A DNA stretch of 19,829 nt, taken from assembly GCA_030639665.1 (NCBI GenBank), contig DAOWCC010000016.1:1-19829 (forward strand), read 5' to 3'. Numbering within the stretch: the first letter of the stretch is position 1; each line of letters begins with the position of its first letter. The position numbers and the translations under genes were made by a program. The notes beneath the pieces are model-generated. The model was given only the letters and a program-made list of their open reading frames with translations, did not search any database and had not been told where the DNA came from. Positions 1 through 6,569 of this stretch are shown here, in pieces. The DNA is from Elusimicrobiota bacterium (GTDB lineage Bacteria > Elusimicrobiota > Elusimicrobia > Elusimicrobiales > UBA9959).

Positions 1-43
1 TTTACATCCTTGTTCGTGAAATAGAGTTCTTGTATACTGTTCA
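1..43 (-). CDS. 5' end of a leftward gene, possibly an IS transposase (partial)
   Basis: On the minus strand an ATG at 43 opens a frame that runs off the left edge; the 14 visible complete codons read MNSIQELYFTNKDV. A GGAG ribosome binding site lies 8 nt upstream (minus 56-53). Too little protein is visible to name a family. The upstream sequence has insertion-sequence-like inverted repeats, so a transposase is a reasonable guess and no more. The start codon and RBS are seen; the function is inferred. Confidence 0.5.
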
Positions 44-155
44 TGGGTTATTCTCCTTTTGTTTGTTTCGTGACTACATTTGGAGGATAACCCTTTTTCT
101 ATTGTAAGTCAAAAATTACACAACTTATTTTACACTACCTTGTAGTCACTCCTGT
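1..155 (-). mobile_element. Probable end of an insertion sequence
   Basis: Between the leftward start codon (43) and the tRNA the DNA is full of nested inverted repeats. GGGTTATTCTCC (45-56) pairs with GGAGGATAACCC (80-91), 11 of 12 positions. GTGACTACA near 70-78 pairs perfectly with TGTAGTCAC near 141-149. On the minus strand the motif TGTAAAATAAGTTGTGTAA recalls the ends of IS256-type elements, but that is a memory-based resemblance. The outer boundary and any target-site duplication cannot be fixed because the other end lies outside the window. Confidence 0.35.
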
Positions 156-177
156 GTGATATAAAATCAAAAAAAAC

Positions 178-183
178 TATAAT
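178..183 (+). promoter_or_regulatory. Probable -10 box of the tRNA-Val promoter
   Basis: A perfect TATAAT lies 22 bp before the mature tRNA 5' end, which puts transcription start near 190. No convincing -35 hexamer is visible 16-18 bp upstream (tgtgat region), so this is a weak call based on position and the -10 match. Confidence 0.4.
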
Positions 184-204
184 ATTGTTTATCAGTTGAT
201 TTTA

Positions 205-276
205 GGGCAGTTAGCTCAGCGGAAGAGCGTTCCCTTCACACGGGAAAGGTCGTAGGTTCGAACCCTATACTGCCCA
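205..276 (+). tRNA. tRNA-Val (anticodon CAC)
   Basis: A complete 72-nt cloverleaf. The acceptor stem GGGCAGT (205-211) pairs with ACTGCCC (269-275), followed by discriminator A276. The D stem is GCTC/GAGC, the anticodon stem TTCCC (230-234)/GGGAA (242-246), and the T arm GTAGG-TTCGAAC-CCTAT. The seven-base loop TTCACAC places CAC at 237-239, reading GUG valine codons. CCA is not encoded; ATTTTT follows directly. The last 18 bases (259-276) are repeated exactly at 419-436. Confidence 0.95.
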
Positions 277-436
277 ATTTTTATTTAGAAAAGGGTTCTA
301 TCCGTTAATGAACGGGGAGAAGTGGACTGGGCTATCAAAGGTTTGCTGTGGACACCGGTTGATTTTGCGAAGTAAAATTCGACCGTGCTTACGCAGTGAG
401 CTCTGCGAATGTAGTGACCGAACCCTATACTGCCCA
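277..436. other. 160-bp segment ending in a copy of the tRNA 3' end (att-like)
   Basis: The 18 bp CGAACCCTATACTGCCCA at the tRNA 3' end (259-276) recurs exactly at 419-436, so the intervening DNA is framed like a small element integrated into a tRNA gene. The inside has no convincing gene. It does contain a hairpin (GTTGATTTT/AAAATTCGAC around 358-383, one mismatch, loop gcgaagt), a second hairpin CGCAG/CTGCG near 392-407, and a 40-base element (321-360) that recurs inverted near 16.0 kb. An integration remnant is inference; the repeat is seen directly. Confidence 0.55.
321..360 (+). repeat. Interspersed 40-base element, first copy
   Basis: This copy lies inside the segment framed by the duplicated tRNA end. 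It begins AGTGGACTGGGCT and contains TGGACAC; an inverted counterpart lies at 16010-16050 (34 of 41 positions match). It may be the conserved core of a longer genome-wide repeat, since similarity fades on both sides. Confidence 0.6.
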
Positions 437-482
437 TTTTTCTTCAATCCAAAACAATACAAAAATGTAAAGGATTCTGTTT

Positions 483-878
483 GTGTCTAAAGTTTTACTA
501 TTAATGGCCGGCGGCGGTATCGGAACGCTTTTGCGTTATCAGATGTCCGGTTTGATTTATAGGGTTTCAAGCGGAGCTTTTCCGACCGGCACCTTGGTTG
601 TAAATTTAATAGGCTCATTTATTATCGGCTGCGCGTGGGCATTTTTTGAAAGAAGTTTGATATCGCCAAATATCAGACTTTTTTTTATGATTGGATTATT
701 GGGGGGCTTTACAACTTTTTCCACATTCGCTCTTGAGAATTTTAATTTAATAAGAGACGGTTCAATTAAATTTTTTATCATTAATGTTTTAGTCAGTAAT
801 ATCGCGGGGATACTTTTGGTGTTCGCGGGTTTTAAAATAGTCAGCGCTATTTTAATGCGAAGTAAGATAGGGGGATAA
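483..878 (+). CDS. crcB: Fluoride channel CrcB/Fluc
   Basis: A 131-residue membrane protein of the CrcB/Fluc family, which forms dual-topology dimers that let fluoride leave the cytoplasm. Four hydrophobic helices are visible. The signature GTLVVNLIGSF (residues 36-46, pore Asn41) and GLLGGFTTFSTF (71-82, with the Phe and Thr/Ser residues that line the fluoride path) are intact, and the length is typical. The start is GTG, chosen because AAGGA (469-473) lies 9 nt upstream and no in-frame ATG precedes the signature. A DUF190 gene follows after 123 bp, a pairing often seen with crcB. I found no sequence matching the fluoride (crcB-motif) riboswitch upstream. Confidence 0.95.
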   Translation: MSKVLLLMAGGGIGTLLRYQMSGLIYRVSSGAFPTGTLVVNLIGSFIIGCAWAFFERSLISPNIRLFFMIGLLGGFTTFSTFALENFNLIRDGSIKFFIINVLVSNIAGILLVFAGFKIVSAILMRSKIGG

Positions 879-883
879 AAATG

Positions 884-1003
884 ACCCTACCACCTGCTCA
901 GTCCCGCCATAAGCGGGACTCAAGGGATACCAAAAAGTAAGGAAAGAAAAAAAGAGTTTAATGTTTTTTAAAGGCGGCTTACACCGCGAGGAGGTGGTAG
1001 GGT
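884..1003 (+). promoter_or_regulatory. Structured leader that can hide the RBS of the DUF190 gene
   Basis: ACCCTACCACCT (884-895) is the exact reverse complement of AGGTGGTAGGGT (992-1003), which covers part of the Shine-Dalgarno sequence (GGAGG, 990-994) and the first two bases of the GTG start. After one mismatch the stem continues for three more pairs (897-899 with 988-990). Inside the closed loop are a perfect hairpin AGTCCCGC/GCGGGACT (900-907/913-920, loop CATAA) and a short GCGG/CCGC stem (974-977/984-987). The layout is that of a translational switch or thermosensor. No known riboswitch class was recognised, and the ligand, if any, is unknown. Confidence 0.55.
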
Positions 1004-1346
1004 GAAATTATCTGAAGATGGAAAGCTTTTAAGAATTTTTTTAGGGGAATCCGATACATGGGAAGGGAAACCTCTTTATGAGCAAATAGTGATTAGAGCC
1101 AGAGAGCTTAAAATGGCGGGGGCAACCGTTGTTCGCGGCCTTATGGGTTTTGGCGCTAAGAGTCATATGCATACGGCAAAGATATTAGAGCTGTCGGAAG
1201 ATATGCCGATGATAATTGAGATTGTGGATACTCGGGAAAATATCGACAAACTTATGCCTTTCTTGGATGAAACAATGGGAGAATGTTTGGTAACTTTGGA
1301 AGATATAAAGGTTGTAAAGTATGCGAGCGGGAGAGGAAACAATTAA
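1002..1346 (+). CDS. DUF190 family protein (PII-like fold)
   Basis: A 114-residue cytoplasmic protein of family DUF190 (PF02641). The conserved core is plain: LRIFLGESD (about 10-18), GKPLYEQIVIRAREL (22-36), AGATVVRGLMGFG (39-51) and a late MPMIIEIVDT segment. Members have a ferredoxin-like fold related to PII signalling proteins; the biochemical role is not established. The gene often sits next to crcB, as here, which suggests a link to fluoride or anion stress (inference). The start is GTG with a strong GGAGG 7 nt upstream, and both lie in an inverted repeat. The stop codon overlaps the start of the next gene (TAATG), so the two are probably translationally coupled. Confidence 0.9.
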   Translation: MKLSEDGKLLRIFLGESDTWEGKPLYEQIVIRARELKMAGATVVRGLMGFGAKSHMHTAKILELSEDMPMIIEIVDTRENIDKLMPFLDETMGECLVTLEDIKVVKYASGRGNN

Positions 1347-2233
1347 TGGAAACAGTTGAAGATAATTTAAAAGAAAATACTATGAAAAAACATATCACAA
1401 AAGAAACATTTATTATTTTTGGGAAAGGTTTGTTAATGGGGACGGCGGATATAATTCCCGGAATTTCAGGCGGGACAATCGCTTTAATTACCGGTATTTA
1501 TGAACGGTTGATTGGCTCCATAAGCGGGATTGATTTTAAGTTTATCAAGTGTCTTTTGAAAGGTGATTTAAAAAGCGCGTGGGAAAATATTAAAACTATT
1601 GATTTCGCGTTGTTCATTCCATTGGGCTCAGGCATCGTTTTGGCAATTTTATTGATGTCCAATATAATTCATTATTTGCTTGAGAATGTAACGGCGGTCA
1701 GTTACGCTTTTTTCTTTGGAACAATACTATCATCGGCGGTGGTGGTTTATAGAAAAGAGGATAAATTCGCGATTAAAAATCTTTTTCCCGTGATTGGCGG
1801 ATTTTTGGTGGCGTTTTTGCTTGTGGGTTTTACAGTATTTCAAATTGAACATTCATTGTTTAATCTTTTTGTGTCCGGCATTATCGCGATATGCGCGATG
1901 ATATTGCCAGGTATTTCAGGAGCGGCTATTTTATTGCTTTTGAATCAATATGAATATATGCTCTTTGCTTTAAAGAATGTTCAGCTTTTGGAAATATGCG
2001 TGTTCAGCACAGGGGCTTTGATAGGTATTTTATCTTTTTCAAGAATTGTGAGATTTTTATTGAGAGAGTATAAATCGTTTACAATGTGTTTTCTCATAGG
2101 CTTAATGATAGGGGCGTTAAGGCTCCCCTATAAAGAAATTGTGGGAACAATGGATTCCGCTATTCCGGTTTTAATTTCAGGTCTTTTCGGTTTTGCCATT
2201 GTTTTTGTTTTAGAGACTAAATTTGGGAAATAA
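1346..2233 (+). CDS. DUF368 family polyprenyl-phosphate translocase (PopT-like)
   Basis: A polytopic inner-membrane protein of 295 residues, DUF368 (PF04018). The family signature is present twice, as expected from its internal pseudo-symmetry: TADIIPGISGGTIALITGIY near residue 32 and MILPGISGAAILLLL in the second half. About eight or nine hydrophobic helices are visible. Some DUF368 proteins (PopT) were shown to recycle undecaprenyl phosphate across the membrane for envelope synthesis, so that role is likely but inferred. I start at the ATG overlapping the upstream stop (TAATG), with GAGAGG about 9 nt ahead; a longer frame from 1283 would bury the DUF190 end. MKKH at 1382 is an alternative start. 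No clear terminator follows. Confidence 0.9.
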   Translation: METVEDNLKENTMKKHITKETFIIFGKGLLMGTADIIPGISGGTIALITGIYERLIGSISGIDFKFIKCLLKGDLKSAWENIKTIDFALFIPLGSGIVLAILLMSNIIHYLLENVTAVSYAFFFGTILSSAVVVYRKEDKFAIKNLFPVIGGFLVAFLLVGFTVFQIEHSLFNLFVSGIIAICAMILPGISGAAILLLLNQYEYMLFALKNVQLLEICVFSTGALIGILSFSRIVRFLLREYKSFTMCFLIGLMIGALRLPYKEIVGTMDSAIPVLISGLFGFAIVFVLETKFGK

Positions 2234-2287
2234 AAACAGGCGTTCAGGTTGCATCGCCCCGTCCTTTTTGGTTTACAAGACATAGTC

Positions 2288-2315
2288 TTGACAAGTTGGT
2301 TTGTACTGCTATAAT
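2288..2315 (+). promoter_or_regulatory. Consensus sigma-70 promoter for the protease operon
   Basis: TTGACA (2288-2293) and TATAAT (2310-2315) match both consensus hexamers exactly with a 16-bp spacer. Transcription would start near 2322, giving a leader of about 130 nt before the clostripain-family gene. Confidence 0.8.
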
Positions 2316-2368
2316 ATATTCGCTAAAGCTTATTGAATGCCATCCATTTTATTTGTGAAAGCAGTTTT

Positions 2369-2408
2369 GCATAGGCCCTAAGTCCTATTGACTGTTGGGT
2401 CTTATGCC
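2369..2408 (+). promoter_or_regulatory. Stem-loop in the leader of the clostripain-family gene
   Basis: GCATAGGCCC (from about 2369) can pair with GGGTCTTATGC (ending near 2407) as a ten-pair stem with one bulged T and one G-T pair, enclosing an 18-nt loop. It lies between the consensus promoter and the RBS AGAGG (2445-2449), and no U-run follows it, so it is not a terminator. It could be a regulatory or RNA-stabilising structure, or one copy of a palindromic repeat family. I do not recognise a known riboswitch class. Confidence 0.4.
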
Positions 2409-2453
2409 CCGTGCGGATTTTAAGATTTTCTATTAATATATTTAAGAGGCCTT

Positions 2454-3833
2454 ATGAAAATGTGTATATCAAAAATATTGATTCTGGTTTTCACCTTCGC
2501 TCTTTATGCTGGAGCGCAGGATACTTCTTTTGAAGATTTTTCCAAGGATTTAAATAATGTTAAGGCTGTAAACATTAATCCGGCTTCCAATGGTTCAACT
2601 TCTTCACCTGCTCCAACTCCGGCGTTAACACCAAGTCACTCCTCAATATCTGCGCAGGCCGAAATGCCCGAGTGGCTTGTCATGGTTTTTATCAATGCTA
2701 GAAATAATCTTTGGAGAGCCGGCATCTTGGATATTAATGAGATGGAAATTATAGGCTCAACGGCTAAAATAGCGGTTACGGCTGAAATTGGCATCATCCA
2801 GGATAAGGGTAATTCCACAAGATTTTTTATTCAAAAAGATACCGACACTTCCACAATAACTTCACCCGGTGTTCAAGTTATGAATTCCGATATGGGCAGT
2901 TGGAAACATTTTGTAAATTTTGCCAAGTGGTCCATAAGACGGCATCCGGCCAAAAAATATATGGTTATATTGTGGAACCACGGTTCGGGCAGGGTGGATA
3001 TCGGCGGGGCGGATAATACGGGCGCGGAACTCGGCATAGCTTATGATGACCTCACAAGAAATTTTATTCGCAATAGCCAAATAGCTATGGCGCTTAAGGA
3101 AATCAGCCAATATGCCGGTAAAAAAGTGGATGTGTACTCTTCGGATGCCTGTCTTATGCAAATGCTGAGTGTGGCCTATGAAATAAAAGACCATGCCGAG
3201 TATTTGGTTCAATCTGAAGAGATAGTTCCCGGTTATGGTTTTCCTTATGACACGCTTCTGACTGATTTGAACGCCAAACCTTCTTCTTCGGGAGAGGAAG
3301 GCGCGAGAATAATCGTTGATAGATATAATGAGTTTTATGAATTGAAGAAAAGTATTCTTCTTAGCAGTAAGAAAGGAACTACCATGTCTTCTATCGATTC
3401 AAACAAATTTCCGGGTTTCGTTTCATTGCTTAATCAGTGGATTAAGCTTGCTGTTAAATCGGATAGAGATAAGATTATTAAGGCTTTGGATAAGACCGGC
3501 GCGCTTGAATATAATTATGAGGGGCATGATACAACCGGCAATGCCAGATCAAGAGATCTCTCTTACTTTGTATACAAAGTGAATAAAGAGATTGGCGAGG
3601 GCTCGGCTTTTTACGACAAAGGGGTGGAGTTGCAGAAATACATAAGTGAAAGCTTAATAAAGGATAATAAGACCACAGGCCCTCACTACAGTTATTCTCG
3701 AATGAAGGGCTTGGCCGTTTATTTTCCCAAAATGATTTATGACACCAGCTATGATGAGATGCTTATTTCCAGAGATAGCTTATGGGATGATTTTATAAAA
3801 TGGATTTTAGATGAGAGTTACGGGATAAAATAA
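2454..3833 (+). CDS. Secreted clostripain-type cysteine protease (peptidase family C11)
   Basis: A 459-residue exported protein with a signal peptide (cleavage likely after AGA, residue 21), a Ser/Pro/Thr-rich linker (47-65) and a C11 catalytic domain from about 73. The catalytic dyad is visible: His176 in LWNHGSG and Cys233 in SSDACLM, both with the usual clostripain-family context. The ELGIAYDD and SEEIVPGYGFPYD segments are also family-like. The domain typically cleaves after basic residues, and several members need self-processing; neither can be read here. There is no C-terminal sorting domain. A consensus promoter and structured leader precede it. The stop overlaps the ATG of a zinc protease gene (TAATG), so the two proteases are co-translated. 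Confidence 0.88.
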   Translation: MKMCISKILILVFTFALYAGAQDTSFEDFSKDLNNVKAVNINPASNGSTSSPAPTPALTPSHSSISAQAEMPEWLVMVFINARNNLWRAGILDINEMEIIGSTAKIAVTAEIGIIQDKGNSTRFFIQKDTDTSTITSPGVQVMNSDMGSWKHFVNFAKWSIRRHPAKKYMVILWNHGSGRVDIGGADNTGAELGIAYDDLTRNFIRNSQIAMALKEISQYAGKKVDVYSSDACLMQMLSVAYEIKDHAEYLVQSEEIVPGYGFPYDTLLTDLNAKPSSSGEEGARIIVDRYNEFYELKKSILLSSKKGTTMSSIDSNKFPGFVSLLNQWIKLAVKSDRDKIIKALDKTGALEYNYEGHDTTGNARSRDLSYFVYKVNKEIGEGSAFYDKGVELQKYISESLIKDNKTTGPHYSYSRMKGLAVYFPKMIYDTSYDEMLISRDSLWDDFIKWILDESYGIK

Positions 3834-5611
3834 TGACACTTAAATTCGCAGAAAAAATAGCGTTTTTAGCCATGGTTCCTCTTATGGCGAGTTTGTCATT
3901 TGCCCAATTAACTCCCAAAGACGCGAAAGTGTTTGATAATTATGCCATGGAAATCAGTTCCGCTAATCCCGTGATTGCCAAAAAGTTCTTGGATGACAAG
4001 CCCTTTATAGATAAAATCAAAATCTCTTCGCCGGCGGTTGCCGCGAGGTTGATTTCAAAGGCTCAGGCGGTTGATGATCTCAGTAATCTTTTGGATAAGA
4101 GATTGTATAAGACCAGAGAGTATGAATTAAGCAAGGCCCTTCAATTAAGGATAGATAATGATAAAGTCCTTTCCTCGGTTGGTATTGGTCCGATTCCCGA
4201 AACTTTAATTCCCTGGATTAAAAAATATAAAAAGAAATACTCCGCTGAAAAAGTGGAGTTAATAGAGAGATCCAGCAGAAAATATGAAGTTATTTTCGGC
4301 ACAATCCCTCCCACTACCGATGCTCAAAAAAGAACCGCGCAGACATGGGAAATTTCAACCATAAGAGAAAGGAATACTTTGCTTGCCAAGAGGGCGGCTG
4401 ATTCTTTGGATGGTTTCATAAATCATCAAACCAGAACTGATACCGCTTATAAAGATTCTCTTATAAAGGCCGGTGTATTCAAATATCTTGATGCCCGCGG
4501 TCAGGCCAAGTTCAGTAAATATATGAAGCAAATATCCGCGGTTGAAAAAGCAAAATCGTCTTTAAACACCGAGCAAATAGCTCAGCTTAACGGCCAGCCC
4601 ATAGAACAGCAAATGTATTTATTGGGAAAAGTTTTTGACCAAAGCGATATGAATGCCGGCTCTATTGAGACCGATGTAAACGCTTTGCGCCAATCACGGC
4701 CAGATGAAACCATAAACTTTCAAGAGAACCGGATTGTTACCGATCTTTTAAAAACAGCCGTGGTAAAAGAAGTAAAAGGCACCATAGCGGGAGATAAACT
4801 GCTTAAATTTTATAAAACCAATAAACTTGATATAGCCATAGCTTCTTGCCAAAATTGCAATGCTAAATTTGAGCCTTCAAATAACAGGATTGTTTTTGAT
4901 TCAGACCTTATTCAGCAATATATGAGAATCAAAGGCATTGCCACCGAAGAGCTTCTTAAGGGCAAGGAAATTAATAATCTTGCCAAATATCTGGCGCCTA
5001 TGTTTATTCATGAAGGAGCGCATCAGATGCAGCATGCCTGGGCGGATAAAAACAACATATACAAACCTTATACTCAGGAAGATGAGATAGAAGCTAACTC
5101 TTTGGAAGCCCTTTATACCATAGAGAAGCTTAAAAACGATAAAGAGTTTTCAAGTTTGATGAAAGGAATGAGAAAAAATTCCACTTACGCTAAAACAAGG
5201 ATTGAATTGGCCGCGAGATTTAAAAAGAGCAGAGCCTTGTTTGCCGAGGATATTCGCCAGCAGTACTATTACGGCACGCCCTCTTTTGCTTCCTCGAGAG
5301 CGGAAATACTGAAAGCTGTTTCCGGGGAGATTGTGAGAAGGGAAACCTTGGATAAGGCCGCGCTTGGAGATATTGAAAAATACGGTTCAAACGCCGGTGA
5401 AGTAATGAGTATGACATCTTCGGAGCTTATAAGCGCGGTTGGTGATATTAAAACTTTAGCTCTTAAAAAAGTTCAAAACGATTTATTGAATTGCGCGGTG
5501 TATACGGATCATTATGATAATGCCGAGGATTGGACCGCGTCCATGCTGAAATTTGCTTCAGCCGGTAACACATCCGCAAAAGTTTCATCTAAAGTTCCGG
5601 CGCTTAAATGA
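3833..5611 (+). CDS. Secreted HExxH zinc-metalloprotease-like protein
   Basis: A 592-residue protein with a signal peptide ending near residue 24 (SFA-Q). A zincin motif HEGAH (His393, Glu394, His397) lies in FIHEGAHQMQHAW. The acidic cluster EDEIEAN at 416-422 follows at 19-25 residues, a good distance for a third zinc ligand of the gluzincin kind. The N-terminal 300 residues are charged, mostly helical and match nothing I recognise; they could be a prodomain or substrate-binding region. A Cys pair (ASCQNCNAKF) lies before the catalytic motif. The ATG overlaps the upstream C11 protease stop by one base. The named peptidase family is not certain. The motif is seen; protease activity is inferred. 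Confidence 0.75.
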   Translation: MTLKFAEKIAFLAMVPLMASLSFAQLTPKDAKVFDNYAMEISSANPVIAKKFLDDKPFIDKIKISSPAVAARLISKAQAVDDLSNLLDKRLYKTREYELSKALQLRIDNDKVLSSVGIGPIPETLIPWIKKYKKKYSAEKVELIERSSRKYEVIFGTIPPTTDAQKRTAQTWEISTIRERNTLLAKRAADSLDGFINHQTRTDTAYKDSLIKAGVFKYLDARGQAKFSKYMKQISAVEKAKSSLNTEQIAQLNGQPIEQQMYLLGKVFDQSDMNAGSIETDVNALRQSRPDETINFQENRIVTDLLKTAVVKEVKGTIAGDKLLKFYKTNKLDIAIASCQNCNAKFEPSNNRIVFDSDLIQQYMRIKGIATEELLKGKEINNLAKYLAPMFIHEGAHQMQHAWADKNNIYKPYTQEDEIEANSLEALYTIEKLKNDKEFSSLMKGMRKNSTYAKTRIELAARFKKSRALFAEDIRQQYYYGTPSFASSRAEILKAVSGEIVRRETLDKAALGDIEKYGSNAGEVMSMTSSELISAVGDIKTLALKKVQNDLLNCAVYTDHYDNAEDWTASMLKFASAGNTSAKVSSKVPALK

Positions 5612-5650
5612 AAGAAATTTGTAGCGGGCGGCTTGCTCGCCGAAGGTGTG

Positions 5651-5676
5651 TGGCGGGAATTACCATTCGCCATTTT
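5651..5676 (+). terminator. Weak hairpin terminator after the protease pair
   Basis: TGGCGGGAAT and ATTCGCCA form an eight-pair stem with a two-base bulge and a four-base loop, followed by TTTT then C. The short T-run makes it a modest intrinsic terminator. A further small GC stem (GCGGGC/GCTCGC, 5624-5640) lies just before it. Confidence 0.4.
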
Positions 5677-5726
5677 CGTGGTTTAGTTAATTTTTACTTG
5701 TGATCTGTGACTTGCAACTTGCAACT

Positions 5727-5747
5727 TAATTTTCTGAAAGAAAATTA
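5727..5747 (+). promoter_or_regulatory. Perfect hairpin immediately before a ribosome binding site
   Basis: TAATTTTCT and AGAAAATTA form a perfect nine-pair stem with a GAA loop, ending one base before AAGAGG (5749-5754), the RBS of the next gene. It is AT-rich, so it could tune ribosome access. It follows a short tandem repeat (CTTGCAACTTGCAACTT, about 5711-5727). The structure is certain; the role is inferred. Confidence 0.35.
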
Positions 5748-5758
5748 TAAGAGGTTAT

Positions 5759-6430
5759 ATGCTTAAAAAAGTAATTCCGGTTTTAATTGTTTTGTTTGTG
5801 ATAGGCGGTGTTGTTTATATTAAGCGCTCCAAAAAGCCATTAGTTTCGCCCGCGCCGGCGCAAAAAGAACAATTAAATTTGTCTGATGAATTTAAGGGCC
5901 TTGAAAAAAATTTCGAGGCTTCAGCTTCGGGCTTTAAGAGATTTATCATGGATAAGGAATATTTTTTATGTGATATTCCCGAAGCATGGGAATTTTCAAA
6001 AATGGAAGAAAGAAAAAATAGAAAAGGGGCTTATGGCTTACAGGTTGTTGGGCCCCGAATCGGCGATGCTCCCACGCTGGCTCGTGTAACTTTTTATTTA
6101 AGGGAGAATGTATATTTTAACGGGCATGAAGATTTTATTGAAAGTAATTCCAAAGATATATTTGGCGATACGAAAACCGAAACCGACACATACGGGCCTG
6201 TAGAAAAAATAAAATTAAATGACAGAATCGCTTATCGTTTTGAAAGCGAAGTTCAATCAAATGTTAATCCCGAAAGTAAATCCGGAAAATTTATAATGAT
6301 TAAAGAGAAGTTGTATGTAGTGCCCGGCGAAAAGGGTTTTCATGTTTTGCGTTTTATGAGTTCTTCTTCTGCTTATGATAAATATCTGCCGATATTTGAG
6401 GAAATGGTTTATTCATTCAGAGGAATATAA
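5759..6430 (+). CDS. Membrane-anchored protein with a PsbP/Mog1-like domain
   Basis: 223 residues. One hydrophobic N-terminal helix (about 4-21) is followed by basic residues and a Pro/Ala linker, so the body (from about 60) is probably held on the outer face of the inner membrane. The body has alternating beta strands with DIPEAWEF near its start, a central RVTFYLRENVYFNGHEDFI and a closing MVYSFRGI. This pattern resembles PsbP/Mog1-fold proteins, where a small alpha-beta-alpha sandwich binds partners or lipids; that is a resemblance only. RBS AAGAGG lies 4 nt before the ATG. It follows the protease pair after 147 bp with hairpins between, so it may be its own unit. Function unknown. Confidence 0.7.
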   Translation: MLKKVIPVLIVLFVIGGVVYIKRSKKPLVSPAPAQKEQLNLSDEFKGLEKNFEASASGFKRFIMDKEYFLCDIPEAWEFSKMEERKNRKGAYGLQVVGPRIGDAPTLARVTFYLRENVYFNGHEDFIESNSKDIFGDTKTETDTYGPVEKIKLNDRIAYRFESEVQSNVNPESKSGKFIMIKEKLYVVPGEKGFHVLRFMSSSSAYDKYLPIFEEMVYSFRGI

Positions 6431-6507
6431 AGAAACGGATAGAGAGCAGAAAGCAGAGAGTAGAAATCCGTGAACAGAAATTTAAAAGAAACTTACTAAA
6501 AAATAAA

Positions 6508-6539
6508 AAGAGGGCGGAGCTTTTTAGCTCCGCCCTCTT
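6508..6539 (-). terminator. Strong intrinsic terminator of the Kelch/PorV operon
   Basis: A perfect 14-bp stem, AAGAGGGCGGAGCT (6508-6521) with its complement (6526-6539), loop TTTT. Read on the minus strand it is followed by TTTTTATTTTTT, the expected U-run. On the plus strand the downstream side has no T-run, so it mainly serves the leftward operon ending at 6570, though the stem could also slow rightward transcription from the gene ending at 6430. Confidence 0.85.
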
Positions 6540-6569
6540 ACTTACACGCGCTCATTTTATCTACCCCGA

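Noticed and set aside
277..482. A fluoride riboswitch ahead of crcB
   Set aside because: The conserved crcB-motif core and pseudoknot pieces could not be found between the tRNA and the GTG start.
308..490. A 60-codon plus-strand frame downstream of the tRNA
   Set aside because: It spans the duplicated tRNA end and hairpins, has no good ribosome site, overlaps the crcB start and resembles no protein.
5690..5727. A CRISPR-like or longer tandem array (repeated CTTGCAA)
   Set aside because: Only two short units occur with no spacers; it is a small simple repeat.
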